DNA of 34,334 nt from NCBI GenBank assembly GCA_003427395.1, contig BFEA01000639.1, positions 400,342-434,675 of the forward strand. Reading direction: 5' to 3'. The position numbers were made by a program, and so were the translations under genes. Each line of letters begins with the position of its first letter. Within the stretch, counting starts at the first letter, position 1. A model generated the notes under the pieces. The model ran no database searches, was not told the origin of the DNA, and was given only the letters and a program-made list of their open reading frames with translations. Positions 17,898 through 26,774 of the stretch are shown piece by piece. The DNA is from Chara braunii. Its lineage: Eukaryota; Streptophyta; Charophyceae; Charales; Characeae.

Positions 17898-18474
17898 GGG
17901 CCTCGCCACACTACTCCCGACTTGGAGAAAATTTTCGGGCGTACTCCCGAACGTCCAAAGACGCGAAACAAAATCCATTCGAGAGTGCGCTTCGCCACAC
18001 TGCATGCCCAACTTGGGGCGCTCTCCGATTTGGAGGTCAGGAGGCGCACTTCAGACAGAGACTGTCCAGCACTGTCCAGCATGTGGCGACGAAAACTGTG
18101 AGGAGAATGCTTGTCTGCGCACGAGTTGTCCGGTCGAAACACAGGCCTCCGCGAGAGGTCTTCCGAAAATGGCCTTTTACAGGCGGGAGGCTCAAGCGAT
18201 TTCGGGGAGTGCTATCGGGAGCCACATTCTGACAGCTCCCGAATTCAATCTGACAGGTTGAACTCGGGAGCTGGTGTGGCGATGCTTTTTTTTTTTTTTT
18301 TTTTTTTGGAAGACGGGAAATCTGCTAGAAGAGGTGATACGAGCATCCCCCCTTAGCAGGTTTCCTGGTTGCTCCAATCTATTGGTGGGGAGCCGCACCT
18401 GCTGGAAATCGGGTCCAGCGTGGCAATGCTGCACTCCTGAAAATGGCCAAGTCGGCAGTAGTGTGGCAAGGCCC
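17898..18474. mobile_element. Terminal-inverted-repeat element T2 (577 bp) with nested A2 insertion
   Basis: The first 28 bp (17898-17925, starting GGGCCTCGCCACACTACT) and last 28 bp (18447-18474, ending AGTGTGGCAAGGCCC) are inverted repeats with two mismatches. TTT lies directly outside both ends and could be a 3-bp target duplication. Within it, AGCTCCCGAATTCAA and TTGAACTCGGGAGCT (18234-18272) form a hairpin. Without the 134-bp insertion at 18286-18419 and its duplicated target, the element would be about 430 bp. It has no transposase and the open frames inside are not credible. It is a non-autonomous DNA element or a large foldback, related to T1. Confidence 0.72.
18276..18429 (-). mobile_element. 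Short module element (A2), copy 2, with 10-bp TSD
   Basis: GTGGCGATGC (18276-18285) and GTGGCAATGC (18420-18429) flank a 134-bp insert. On the minus strand the insert starts GCTGGACCCGATTTCCAGC (the first hairpin), continues through the 'CCACCAATAGATTGG' block and a terminal hairpin (GGAAACCTGCTA pairing with TAGCAGATTTCC), and ends in about 22 A. It is the LINE A 3' module and nothing else. It is nested in T2, so it is younger than T2. Confidence 0.75.
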
Positions 18475-18864
18475 TTTATCCTCCTCCTCCACCTCTTTCT
18501 ACAAATGCAGAGAGAGACTGCCACAACACCTGTTCCCCCCCAAGTGAACCTGCAACCACACGCACACTGTCAGGGGTTTGTCGGTACCTCTTCCAGTCGC
18601 CCCAATTTGGTTGCGTACTCTTCGCCGCCCCAGCTTTGACCCACGGTCGGGATGTAGTTGTCCCCTAAGCTTGTAGGTTAAAGAAACCAAGCCGTGGGAG
18701 ACTGACCGATCGTACCGCTAGTTCGGAAAAGTGCTCAGGTGCTCAGGTTGTCTTTTTGGCACGTATCACCACTACCATCACCGGTTCGGACTCCTCTGTT
18801 CGGCGTTCTTACATTTGTTGAGCATGTGCTGCAAAGCTCCACATTTTCTCGAACTTCAAGATAT
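18475..18864. other. No supported gene
   Basis: No domain, RNA or repeat is recognisable. Confidence 0.4.
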
Positions 18865-18915
18865 GGGCCTCGCTCCACCACTCTTGATTTCACGTTCCAA
18901 TTTGCAAGAGTGATG
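18865..18915. mobile_element. Degraded GGGCCTCGC-family end, T3
   Basis: GGGCCTCGCTCCACCACTCT at 18865 matches the T1/T2 terminus; CAAGAGTGATG at 18905-18915 is a partial inverted partner. The right terminus is lost. Confidence 0.4.
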
Positions 18916-18981
18916 CTCTATTCCACCTACACTTGATTATCAGCTCGCCAAAATAGATACCGAGCTGTCAGACAGATTCCT

Positions 18982-19304
18982 TTTTTTTTTTTTTTTTTTT
19001 TTCTTTCTTAATAAGCCCAGGTTGTTGTCAAGGTTGGATTTCTAGACATGTGAGGGGTGCCTTCGGCACTTGGCCATGCGGTATGCATTCCTATGGAACT
19101 TCCCTTCCAACCTACCACTTTCGGAGTTTTCCCCCGGCGCACCTCTACTCCCACGGTCCTATCTTATTATCCACTAAGGACCATCACCTTACAATCTATT
19201 ACAGATGGAGGTGACCTGACCAGACAGTGGTCGTGGATACCGGACTAAGTAGAGCCCTACTTACTCAATTCAGTCCTGATTGAAGCATAGACGTATGAGC
19301 CCAA
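18982..19304 (-). mobile_element. SINE-like element family D, copy 2, with 17-bp TSD
   Basis: CTGTCAGACAGATTCCT at 18965-18981 is repeated exactly at 19305-19321. Between them is a 323-bp insert whose minus-strand 3' end is a T/A tail (18982-19010 on the plus strand). Two more copies (15322-15505, 19546-19770) share 'ACAACAACCTGGRCTTA' next to the tail and 'TAGGACC(G/T)TGG' in the middle. It has no open frame and is the length expected of a SINE. The first ~90 bp of the sense strand match nothing I recognise, so the RNA of origin is unknown. Confidence 0.65.
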
Positions 19305-19401
19305 CTGTCAGACAGATTCCTCACTGAGAGACTCGAAAAAAAATTGAGAGTTCTCCTTTTCATACGCTTGCCGGAGACAAGTATCTGGATTGGTGCCCCC
19401 A

Positions 19402-19443
19402 AGAATAGAAGGGGCAAAAAAAAAAAAAAAGAATAGAAGGGGC
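19402..19443 (+). mobile_element. Tail-only retroinsertion with 14-bp TSD
   Basis: AGAATAGAAGGGGC at 19402-19415 is repeated exactly at 19430-19443. The insert (19416-19429) is 14 A and nothing else. This is the cleanest of the tail-only events in the window. Confidence 0.7.
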
Positions 19444-19545
19444 TGTGTAGTGTTCTGTGTTGGAAAACAAAACAAATTAAAAAAAAAAATTTGAGGCCCC
19501 TCTACTCAGTTCAGAGTCGGGTGTGGGTTGGGAACCAGCTGTCAA

Positions 19546-19770
19546 TCTCTCTTTTTATTTTATGTTTTTGTTCTAAGTCCAGGTTGTTGTAGAGGCTGGC
19601 TACTAGGCATATGACAGGCCTACTAGCACCTGACCATTTGATCATCCCAATGTATTGCCTAACCGGTCTTCTATGACACACCCTCCCACCCTTACTCGTC
19701 ATCACGATCCCTGGCGCATTCCTACTACCAAGGTCCTACCTTAGTATACCCAGGATCATCACCCAGAGTC
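19546..19770 (-). mobile_element. SINE-like element family D, copy 3
   Basis: A T-rich lead-in, then AGTCCAGGTTGTTGTAGAGG and further on 'CATTCCTACTACCAAGGTCC' and 'TACCTTAGTATACC' align with copy 2 in the same orientation. It is more diverged and the 5' end is not clear. Confidence 0.5.
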
Positions 19771-20023
19771 GGTACATTCAACTTCACGAACTCGTCCAAA
19801 ACGCAGCCGGTCCGGAAAACGGCCAAATGCATGCAGAGTGCTTTGTAGTGCAGCGCGGCCCCTGGTCCGGACGTCCCAACTCTTCCCAACCAGCCCCGAC
19901 GCTGGGCGGCCTTGCATGTGTGAGTGGGAAAGGGAGGACCAGCACGCACACGGTGGACACACCTACTGCTAAACCAGGTCCATTCGGAGTCCGCAAGTAG
20001 CAGATTGGAGAGTAGGCTGTCAT
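19771..20023. other. No gene; lone T-family end near 19836
   Basis: TGTAGTGCAGCGCGGCCC near 19849-19866 resembles the complement of the T1 terminus. No partner is identifiable. Confidence 0.35.
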
Positions 20024-20198
20024 GGCCACACAGCACTCTTCACAAAACCACCCGCGGACGCACCTGCCGTCGAGAGTCCAGTTTTTTTCAAGAGTGCTGT
20101 CTGGCGAAGCGGCCTAAACTCTCGAAAAACGAACTCTTGAAAAAACCCGACAACTCTTGAAACTTCTCGCGGTTTCAAGAGTGGGGTGGCGAGGCCCT
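20024..20198. mobile_element. GGGCCTCGC-family element, T5 (degraded)
   Basis: The right end TCAAGAGTGGGGTGGCGAGG (then CCCT) is the complement of the family terminus. GGCCACACAGCACTCTTCAC at 20024 is the likely, eroded left end. Inside are further CACTCTTGA/TCAAGAGTG repeats, so the element is itself rearranged. Confidence 0.4.
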
Positions 20199-20247
20199 AG
20201 TGCAGCGGTGAGACCCAAAGACTGTGGACCAGGGGCCTACACAATTA

Positions 20248-20340
20248 GGGCCCACCCTCCACTACTCACCACATGCACAAAAGACGAAAGATATGGTTGT
20301 GTAATAGTGTGTATCTTTCTGGCCATGGTGAGTGGGGGCC
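20248..20340. mobile_element. GGGCC-ended foldback, T4
   Basis: GGGCCCACCCTCCACTACTC at 20248 continues with ATGCACAAAAGACGAAAGAT, closely like the left half of T1 (ATGCACAAAAGACAAAAATC). The right end CATGGTGAGTGGGGGCC (20324-20340) pairs with the left arm over about 17 bp with gaps. Confidence 0.5.
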
Positions 20341-20412
20341 AAGCCCCCCCTTAGTACCCTATTTCTCAACTTCTGACCCTAGATTAGGATGATTAAATGA
20401 AGAATCTGGGTA

Positions 20413-20465
20413 AGTGGGACTTGGCACCGGGGGCCACCGGGGGCCACCGGGGGCCAAGTCCCACT
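20413..20465. repeat. 12-bp perfect stem enclosing three 10-bp repeats
   Basis: AGTGGGACTTGG (20413-20424) and CCAAGTCCCACT (20454-20465) are exact inverted repeats. The loop is the 10-mer CCGGGGGCCA repeated three times with its edges shared with the stem. Confidence 0.75.
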
Positions 20466-20470
20466 AACAA

Positions 20471-20569
20471 CGTTGAGTTTCCTCAACGCCTCCTGAAATC
20501 TGGACGTGTTTGGGGCACCGCACATGGCCGAGAAGGTCGTCCAGATACAGGCGTTGAGGAAACTGAACG
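20471..20569. repeat. Foldback, 32-36-bp arms
   Basis: CGTTGAGTTTCCTCAACGCC (from 20471) pairs with GGCGTTGAGGAAACTGAACG (to 20569), and CTGGACG with CGTCCAG inside. It starts five bases after the stem at 20413-20465, making two hairpins in a row. Confidence 0.65.
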
Positions 20570-20619
20570 CTTCCAATTGGACTTGGCCGCGGGGCCCTCA
20601 GAACGTTGTGGTGTGAAAC

Positions 20620-21132
20620 GCCTTCCTCGTCATGACAACCCAGGCTCCACACGGCTATTAGTTGGTCCTACGGGCCTCTCGTTTGGTTTTGGATGGATGT
20701 TCCTTCGGATTTCTCGAAATCACCTGCTCCAGATAGAACTCTGTAGTTTGCTTTAGATCATTGGGTATTTGTCGTTTCTTGGCTAGTCACATTAGGCTAT
20801 GGTCTCCTGCCAATGTAAGCAAGGTCCCTTCATTGGAAGTGGTCCGAGAACTGTCCTCTTTTCTGTAATATCTTTAAGCGAAGCTGGGTAAGGCTCCCAG
20901 TCAGAATAGCAGAATAACTGATTAATTTGCTTAGTGGTTGTCTCTCTTATTTCTGGTTCTGGAATTTGTTAGTCCAGCGGCGATTTTCCTTTTCTGGTTG
21001 AAGTTGCATCGGACACTGGAGCCAGTTTCCAGTAAAGCCTAAACTGGGTACTGGCCCCAGGAATTCCGGGTTGAGATGTTGAGGGATTCCCGGCCTCAGT
21101 TCTGCAATTTTCTGTAATACAAACTGCAACTT

Positions 21133-21203
<71 letters not shown>

Positions 21204-21216
21204 GCCTTCCTCGTCA
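20620..21216 (+). mobile_element. Family B retroinsertion (571 bp), 68-nt poly(A), 13-bp TSD
   Basis: GCCTTCCTCGTCA at 20620-20632 is repeated exactly at 21204-21216. The insert (20633-21203) ends in 68 A (21134-21201). The region before the tail (about 21010-21133) is shared with 29637-29770, including a CTGGA...TCCAG hairpin followed by 'GGTACTGGCCCCAG', 'TTCCGGGTTGA' and 'CCCGGCCTC'. No protein domain is readable upstream. It is either a 5'-truncated LINE with a long 3' UTR or a non-coding retroposon. The exact TSD and long tail suggest a recent insertion. Confidence 0.75.
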
Positions 21217-21439
21217 GAAATTCACTAGAAAACAAACGAAACAAACAAATGATAATAAAAAAGAACAGAAGAAAGAAACCGTCTTCTTTGGAGCTATCCT
21301 ATGTGACAGATTCAGACAGCATTTGCATTTACAGCAATAAGAGAAGGGCCGCGATCCACCGCACGTGGCCCTGAAATGGCTACAAATACACTCCAAACGT
21401 CAGATCTGCCAGAATGTATCTAGTCCGACTTCAATAATG
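21217..21439. other. No gene; no promoter elements for the U6 copy
   Basis: The upstream sequence of a plant-type U6 gene would carry a TATA box and an upstream sequence element; neither is seen here. Confidence 0.4.
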
Positions 21440-21529
21440 GTCCTTCTGGACATCCGTTAAAATTGGAACGATACAGAGGCCCCTGCGCAAGGATGACACA
21501 CATAAAATTAATCTAGAAATTGTCCAAAA
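21440..21529 (+). pseudogene. U6 snRNA pseudogene with 12-nt internal deletion
   Basis: The sequence follows U6 snRNA from its 5' stem-loop (GTCCTTCTGGAC, one stem base lost) through AATTGGAACGATACAGAG (21461-21478) and GCCCCTGCGCAAGGATGACA (21479-21498) to a GTCCAAAA end. U6 is the catalytic spliceosomal RNA. The 12 nt that normally join ACAGAG to GCCCC, which hold the end of the ACAGAGA box and the AGC catalytic triad, are absent, and the 3' part has a small insertion (ATAAAATTAATCTAG). It also lacks plant U6 promoter elements and a clean T-run terminator, so it cannot be functional. Retroposed U6 copies are common by-products of LINEs. Confidence 0.85.
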
Positions 21530-21721
21530 GGACGGGGGAAGCGCTGCGCTACCAGGCAGCGCAGCAGGCGTACTCGCTGTCCGGAGACGGCAGCGCTCTG
21601 CGTCGGCAGCGTGGGTGGGATTCGGGGTGTGGGGCACTAGGTTCGGCCATCGCCCTCAGCTCCGACAAGGGGCTGTGTCTCCCTGTGGAATACCAGGGAG
21701 CAGGGCAATCCCAACTCCCCC

Positions 21722-22000
21722 CCCTTTTTTTTTCTTTTTTTTTTTTTGTGAAAACGCCCCCTTCAGTGTTAGTGGTACTGGTAAGAGCACACACCACTAG
21801 CACCTGGGGGGAGGCTCCATCTATTGGTGGGGAGCATCACCAGCTGGAAAACAGGTCCAGCATCCCTTATACAGATTGAGTTTGGAATGTATCTGAGAAA
21901 AGACAAGTGAAAAACGCCTGAGCAAGAAATTAGAGGGGGAACCTCTTCGCCCTGAGCCAGGCGCCAGATACCTACTACTGCAAACTAGTCCCTCCCTCCC
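21722..22000 (-). mobile_element. LINE family A copy 4: 3' end only
   Basis: The T-rich run (21722-21746) is followed by the family module to about 21870, including CTCCATCTATTGGTGGGGAG (21816-21835) and AGCTGGAAAACAGGTCCAGC (to about 21861). A UTR-like stretch with 'CCTCTTCGCCCTGAG' follows. On the minus strand the terminal hairpin is GTGCTAGTGGT pairing with ACCACTAACAC. The truncation point is not sharp and no TSD was found. Confidence 0.65.
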
Positions 22001-22641
22001 TTACCCAGCCCATTACCCCCCCTTCAGCCTTGGACAGCTGCAGAAGATCTCTGCTGCGAGACATGTTCCTTCCTTCCCTAGCCCTGCACCCTTTCATTTT
22101 GTCCACTGTCCCCCCCATACCAATCCATGCCCACCAAAGCCTGAGGTGACGGGGGAAAAAAATCGACGAAATCTGAAGAAGGCCGAGTGGGGAAAGAGGG
22201 GTCGATCTTCGTCCATTTTTTAAATCACAGATGGTAGTCCCTTTCCCCGTCTCCTACAACTCCTCCTACAACAGACAATCTACAAGAGTCAAACAACAAC
22301 GAGTGCAGTGCGAACATGACGAAGGGAGAGAGAGTCTAGTACGGGACAGCGGGCACATCCAACAGCGGCACCTCTGGATGCAGTGGGTGGGCAGCCGGTG
22401 GTGGTGCGACTGGTGTTGGCAGGAGCACATGAGAACTACTGTTGACTATCTCAACTGGGAGCGTGAAGACCTGAAGCTCGACGGGCGGCGGCACCACCAA
22501 TGGGAGTGGGAGTTCCTCTGGTGGTGGTGGGAGCGTCTCTGTTGGAATCAAGGCCGCTGAGCATTAACCAGGCCACTCTCTAGCACGAAATATTTAGAGT
22601 GCATTAACCTAGCCATAGTTTTTTTGCTAAATACTCCTTAT
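22001..22641. other. No supported gene
   Basis: Composition shifts to C-rich and then GGTGG-rich (about 22376-22555). GCATTAACC recurs at 22561 and 22600, with ATTTAGAGT or TAAATACT nearby, a short tandem duplication. Nothing else is recognisable. Confidence 0.4.
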
Positions 22642-23513
22642 GAGTGGCTTACTTCACCAAAGCACAGTTAGCGCTCCTCAGACAAACTGGAGACGTTAGG
22701 AGACGGATTACGACATTTTGCACGGACTGGTTGGGTGGGGAAAGAGAAGGATGGATGGCAAAAATAGAATGGAGCGGGGACAAGGATGAAGAGATACGGA
22801 ACCTGGAAGAAATAAGAGACTATAGGTCAGTTTTCAAAAACTGGACTAACATAGAGCCCTCTTTTCCATTGCGCCCTCCCTCGGAATTCCCGGACCCCTT
22901 CCCCCCCCATGCCTTGTCCTTGGCAGAGGTTCTGCCCTGAATGTGATATCTGATTCCTGTAAACCCTGTTATCCCCTCTGTTTACATACCAAATGCCCGA
23001 ATGCGGAACTCTTCTCTGGTGCCCCCTGGAGAAGACCCCGCGAAGGACAGCTCGAGCAGTCTGAGACATAGGGCAGGATCTGGTGCTCGTTCGGGAGCAG
23101 TCGGTCTATGGCATTATTAGTATCAGCTCTGAAATGTTGATCTGGCACCCTCCTTTGAGGGTGAAGAGATACACAATACTCTATGCACCATATAGGACTG
23201 CGCTACCGAACTCCTTACTGGCCTGCCCAGTCAATCCCCTTCTCCTGGGAGGGCAATCAATGCTGGCAGACCCCATCTTTCATGCTCAGACTCTCTCAGA
23301 CTTTCTCATACCTCCTCATACCTTCTCATACATCTCTCATACATTCTCAGACCCTTTTGTTGGGACGCTGGACCCGTTTTCCAGCAGGTGATGCTCCCCA
23401 CCAATAGATGGAGCCTCTCCCTAGGTGTTAGTGGTGTCTGCTCCTATCAGCAGCACTAACACTGGCGGGGAGGGTTTTTTCCAAAAAAAAAAAAAAAGAG
23501 TGACTTACTTCAC
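22642..23513 (+). mobile_element. LINE family A copy 5 (840 bp, 5'-truncated) with 16-bp TSD
   Basis: GAGTGGCTTACTTCAC (22642-22657) and GAGTGACTTACTTCAC (23498-23513) flank the insert. The insert begins inside the C-terminal coding region ('QTGDVRRRIT', 'DWLGG', 'WTNIEPSFPLRPPSEFPD', ending 'LSLAEVLP' at 22940). It then has a ~420-bp 3' UTR with TCTCATACCT-like repeats (about 23285-23350), the 3' module (23363-23480) and A15. The coding part is open in one frame for 99 codons. The terminal hairpin GTGTTAGTG...CACTAACAC is perfect in this copy. Confidence 0.85.
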
Positions 23514-23856
23514 GACTGTCATACGCGATAATATTTGGAAATACTTTCCCCCTCTTTTAACCTCTTACTGCTATGCGCTTTAGTGTCAATGGCAACCTTG
23601 ATCATATTTAGTCATTAGTATTCTGTATTCGGGCATATGTTTCGTTCGGTGCACTCTTCCTTTGTTATTCTTATATGCAAACCCTCGTGTAGTGCAGTAC
23701 TTTACTCATACTCTGCATTGGGTCGTAAGGTTGGATTCAGGCAGCCCTCCATCCCTATTCCCGTATCTGAGCCCTCGTATAACATAGTAATTCCAAAATT
23801 GCTTGTAACGTTTATCTCACCTAATCTCACCTAATCTAGAGGCTATTTCAAGGACT
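23514..23856. other. No supported gene
   Basis: Likely pre-insertion host sequence between two LINE A copies; nothing recognisable. Confidence 0.4.
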
Positions 23857-24120
23857 TTTTTTTTTTTTTTTTGAAGAAGAAGAAGAAGAAACATACCCCC
23901 ACCGGTGATAGTGGCGCTGATAAGAGCAGACACCACTACCACCCGGGGAGAGGCTCCATCTATTGGTGGGGAGCGTCACCTGCTGGAAAACGGGTCCAGC
24001 GTCCCATATACAGGATGAAAGAAACAAAGAGAACTTGAGAGGGGCGCCTGCCAGCATTGATTACCCTGGATTCCAGGGGATTGACTGAGTAGGACTTTAT
24101 GAGAAATTCTTGAGAAAAAG

Positions 24121-24260
24121 TCTGCCTGCCTGCTCTACTTGTAGTAGCTATCCCGCTTTCTTGAATCTGCAGACTCATAAGAATAATCTTTTGAGGAATA
24201 GTCTGCCTATTTGCTCTACTTGTAGTAGCTATCCCACTGTTTTAACTCTGCAGACCCCCA
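24121..24260. repeat. 81-bp tandem duplication in LINE A 3' UTR
   Basis: TCTGCCTGCCTGCTCTACTT at 24121 is repeated as TCTGCCTATTTGCTCTACTT at 24202 (period 81), each followed by GTAGTAGCTATCCC. Confidence 0.7.
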
Positions 24261-24530
24261 GGGTCCTGCATCCCACTGGGAGGCAACCTGTATAGAAAAC
24301 CAGTAATGAGGTCATTGGTGAGCTTTTGTATCTCTTCACCCTTCGAGAGAGGGCGCCAAATAGGTAGTTAGGTGTTGATACTTGTTTAGGAGCTGTCTGC
24401 TCCAAACCCAGCTTGATGACTGCATCAGTGGAAAATGGCACGCATGGTGGATAAGCGGGGTCCTCCCTAGGGGGCTCCAGGGAGGGGTTCCTCGCGTGGG
24501 CATCTTAGAACAAAAGGCAAATGAGATAAG

Positions 24531-25767
24531 AGATATGGAGAAGGCTTCCCAAACAGGAAGATACCAGAAACCATAGAACACATATTCCTGCAGTGCCCAG
24601 GAACAGTCCTCACGTGGAGATGGTGGGGCCGGATTTGGAAGAAAAACAGTAGGCGACGAAGACTGGCCCTGGGAATGGAGAGCGATACTCACAGGGTACT
24701 GGCCCCAAGGACAGTCAAGCGAATTCAGGTTCAATATGTTTCAGCTGGGCAGACGAGTTATTCTATGGACGCTGTGGTGGAAAAGATGTATATTGGCTAT
24801 TGACAGAGCAAGAGTGGAAGGACCAGAAGTAACAGAGCAAATTAAACTGCACATACAAACAGATCTGCAAGCAAGATGGCTGGAGACAGAGAGGAAATTG
24901 GCCCTCTTGAACGACATCCCTGAAATCCAAAAGAAAATCGATGCTTACAGCAGAGAATGCTTGGGGAGTGAACAAGGAGGATGGATAGCATCAGTAAAAT
25001 GGGAAGGAAAAAACAAAGGAAATGAGCCTGATCCAGACAAAGGGGAGAAAGGGAACACCGCACAGAGATTATAAGCTAGTCTTCAATAACTGGACTGACT
25101 TAGACCCGACAGTACCCCTTCGCCCCCCGCAGGACTTCCCAGACCCCTTCCCCCCGAATGCCCTGGCAATTGTAGACCAGGCATGGTATGGTCATTAAGG
25201 AGGATAGGGTTCGGGAATGCAGTGGCCTCACAGCAGCAAAAGATCAAGTGGCCTCACAGCGGCAAGTTAACATCCCTCTGGTGCCCCCCAGAGGAAGGAC
25301 GACAACGAGCGTGCGGAGGCCTTGACAAAGCTACATGGACTACAAAGGGATCACCAGGGGAAAGGTTGAGCAGATAAAGGTGGTGCGCATCAGGAGAGGA
25401 AGAAGGTGGAAGGAAGGGGAAACTAGGAGTATCAGGATTTTTCTGGCGCCTCACCCCGGGCGAAGAGGTTTTCCCCTCTCTAAAGCCCTGTGCAGCCAAT
25501 CCTCTGGAAGCAGCCAGAGCAATTAATGCTGACAGAAGACACCCATCCCCTGAGTAGCTATCTGAAAAACAGATCTGATGTAAGAACTGGTTTCTCAGTA
25601 AAGATGTATCAATGGGACGCTGGACCCGGTTTCCAGCAGGTGCCGCTCCCGACCAATAGATGGAGCCTCCCGGATGGTGCTAGTGGTGTCTGCTCTTATC
25701 AGCACCTCTAGCAACATTTCGGGTTGTTTCTTCAAAAAAAAAAAAAAAAAAAAGATATGGAGGAGGC
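24531..25767 (+). mobile_element. LINE family A copy 7 (1,207 bp), antisense inside copy 6, 15-bp TSD
   Basis: AGATATGGAGAAGGC (24531-24545) and AGATATGGAGGAGGC (25753-25767) flank the insert. The insert starts inside the zinc-knuckle region ('ETIEHIFLQCP' near 24575, with the zinc-ligand His kept), passes to 'LGRRVILWTLWWKRC' after a frameshift near 24735, and reaches the frame end near 25074-25180 with another frameshift. It ends with the 3' module (25613-25732) and an A run to 25752. The terminal hairpin is TGCTAG...CTAGCA. It lies head-to-head with its host copy, so transcripts from the two could pair over the shared 3' half. Confidence 0.85.
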
Positions 25768-25811
25768 GGGTGTCAGGTGGGTGAAGGAAGGGTTAGTTAT
25801 CATTGTTCCAT

Positions 25812-26774
25812 TTAGGACGGGATTTCTGTCAGTGACAGGGCATGGGGTGGGAAGGGGTCTGGGAAATCCGTGGAGGGGCGTAATGGGAACGAAGGCTCTA
25901 TATTAGTCCAATCTTTGAACTTCAGCCTGTAGTCTCTCATCTCTTCTAAGTCCCTGAACCCTTCCTCTTGATCCCCACTCCATACCACTTTTGTGATCCA
26001 ACATTCCCCTTCCCCCCCTACCCAGTCCTTGCAGAGTTCCGTAATCCTTCTCCTGACATCCCCCGTCTGTTTAAAAAGGTATAATTGTTCTTTTGTATCT
26101 AGCCATCTGCGTGTGAGCTCTAGGTGCAATTGCTGCTGAATTTGTTTTGTTATCTCTGCGCCCTCTACGCGTACCTTTTCCATGGTCAGGGTGCATCTTT
26201 GCCACCAGAGTGCCCACATCACCACCCTCCTACCTACTCTGTACATATTCTCTGTAAAGGGCGTGGTTGTCCCTGTCCGGGGCCAATGTCCAGCCAGAAT
26301 GGTTTGCCACGACCAGGGTCAGGGAATGTTCGGTTCCATCTTTCGTCAGATACGGTCCCACCACCTCCATGTGAATTGGGCAACCGGACACTGCATGAAA
26401 ATATATTCAATGGTTTCTACCTTCTTGTGGAAGGGGAAGAGGCTCTGGCAGCACTGACACCATGGGAGCAACAGGCCTCTTTGTTCGAGGTTTGTTCGGT
26501 CAATTAGCCAATCGTTAGTTGGCAGACAGCGGTGAGCTATCTGCCACTGCAGTGAGGTAATTTTTATTGGCTTGTGGTTTTGTTCTTTGAACCATTGAAT
26601 CGGTCTCAGGAGAGAGCGGTCGATATTCAGATGTTTGGCCCACCGTTCATTAATTATATCTCTCGGATGTCGTTTGGGTCGGAGCATTTTGTAAGTTGAT
26701 TTGACCTTTAGGAGGTGTAGGCTAATATGACTTGCTCCGGGGGCGCCCGTCTTTCGGGGGCCTGCCACGTCCAT
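25812..26774 (-). pseudogene. LINE A copy 6: zinc knuckle and terminal domain
   Basis: One frame with two internal stops (near 26346 and between that and 26246). The upstream part has 'WQIAHRCLPTNDWL', then 'CQCCQS' and 'VETIEYIFMQCP', the zinc-binding motif, in which the expected His is Tyr (copy 7 has His). It then has 'FTWRWWDRI', and after the stops 'VGRRVVMWALWWQRC', a Lys/Glu-rich helix with 'QTGDVRRRIT', and 'NIEPSFPLRPSTDFPD' to the terminus at 25812. The terminal domain is shared with copies 5 and 7 and is the family's own C-terminus; its function is unknown. Confidence 0.8.

Noticed and set aside
17587-18261. 224-codon open frame
   Set aside because: It spans the edge and body of terminal-inverted-repeat element T2, overlaps several other open frames and has no domain.
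20425-20455. CRISPR-like short repeat array
   Set aside because: Three contiguous 10-mers without spacers, in a eukaryotic repeat landscape; it is a tandem repeat in a hairpin loop.
20969-21244. Poly-Phe open frame
   Set aside because: It reads through the 68-nt poly(A) of the family B insertion on the opposite strand.
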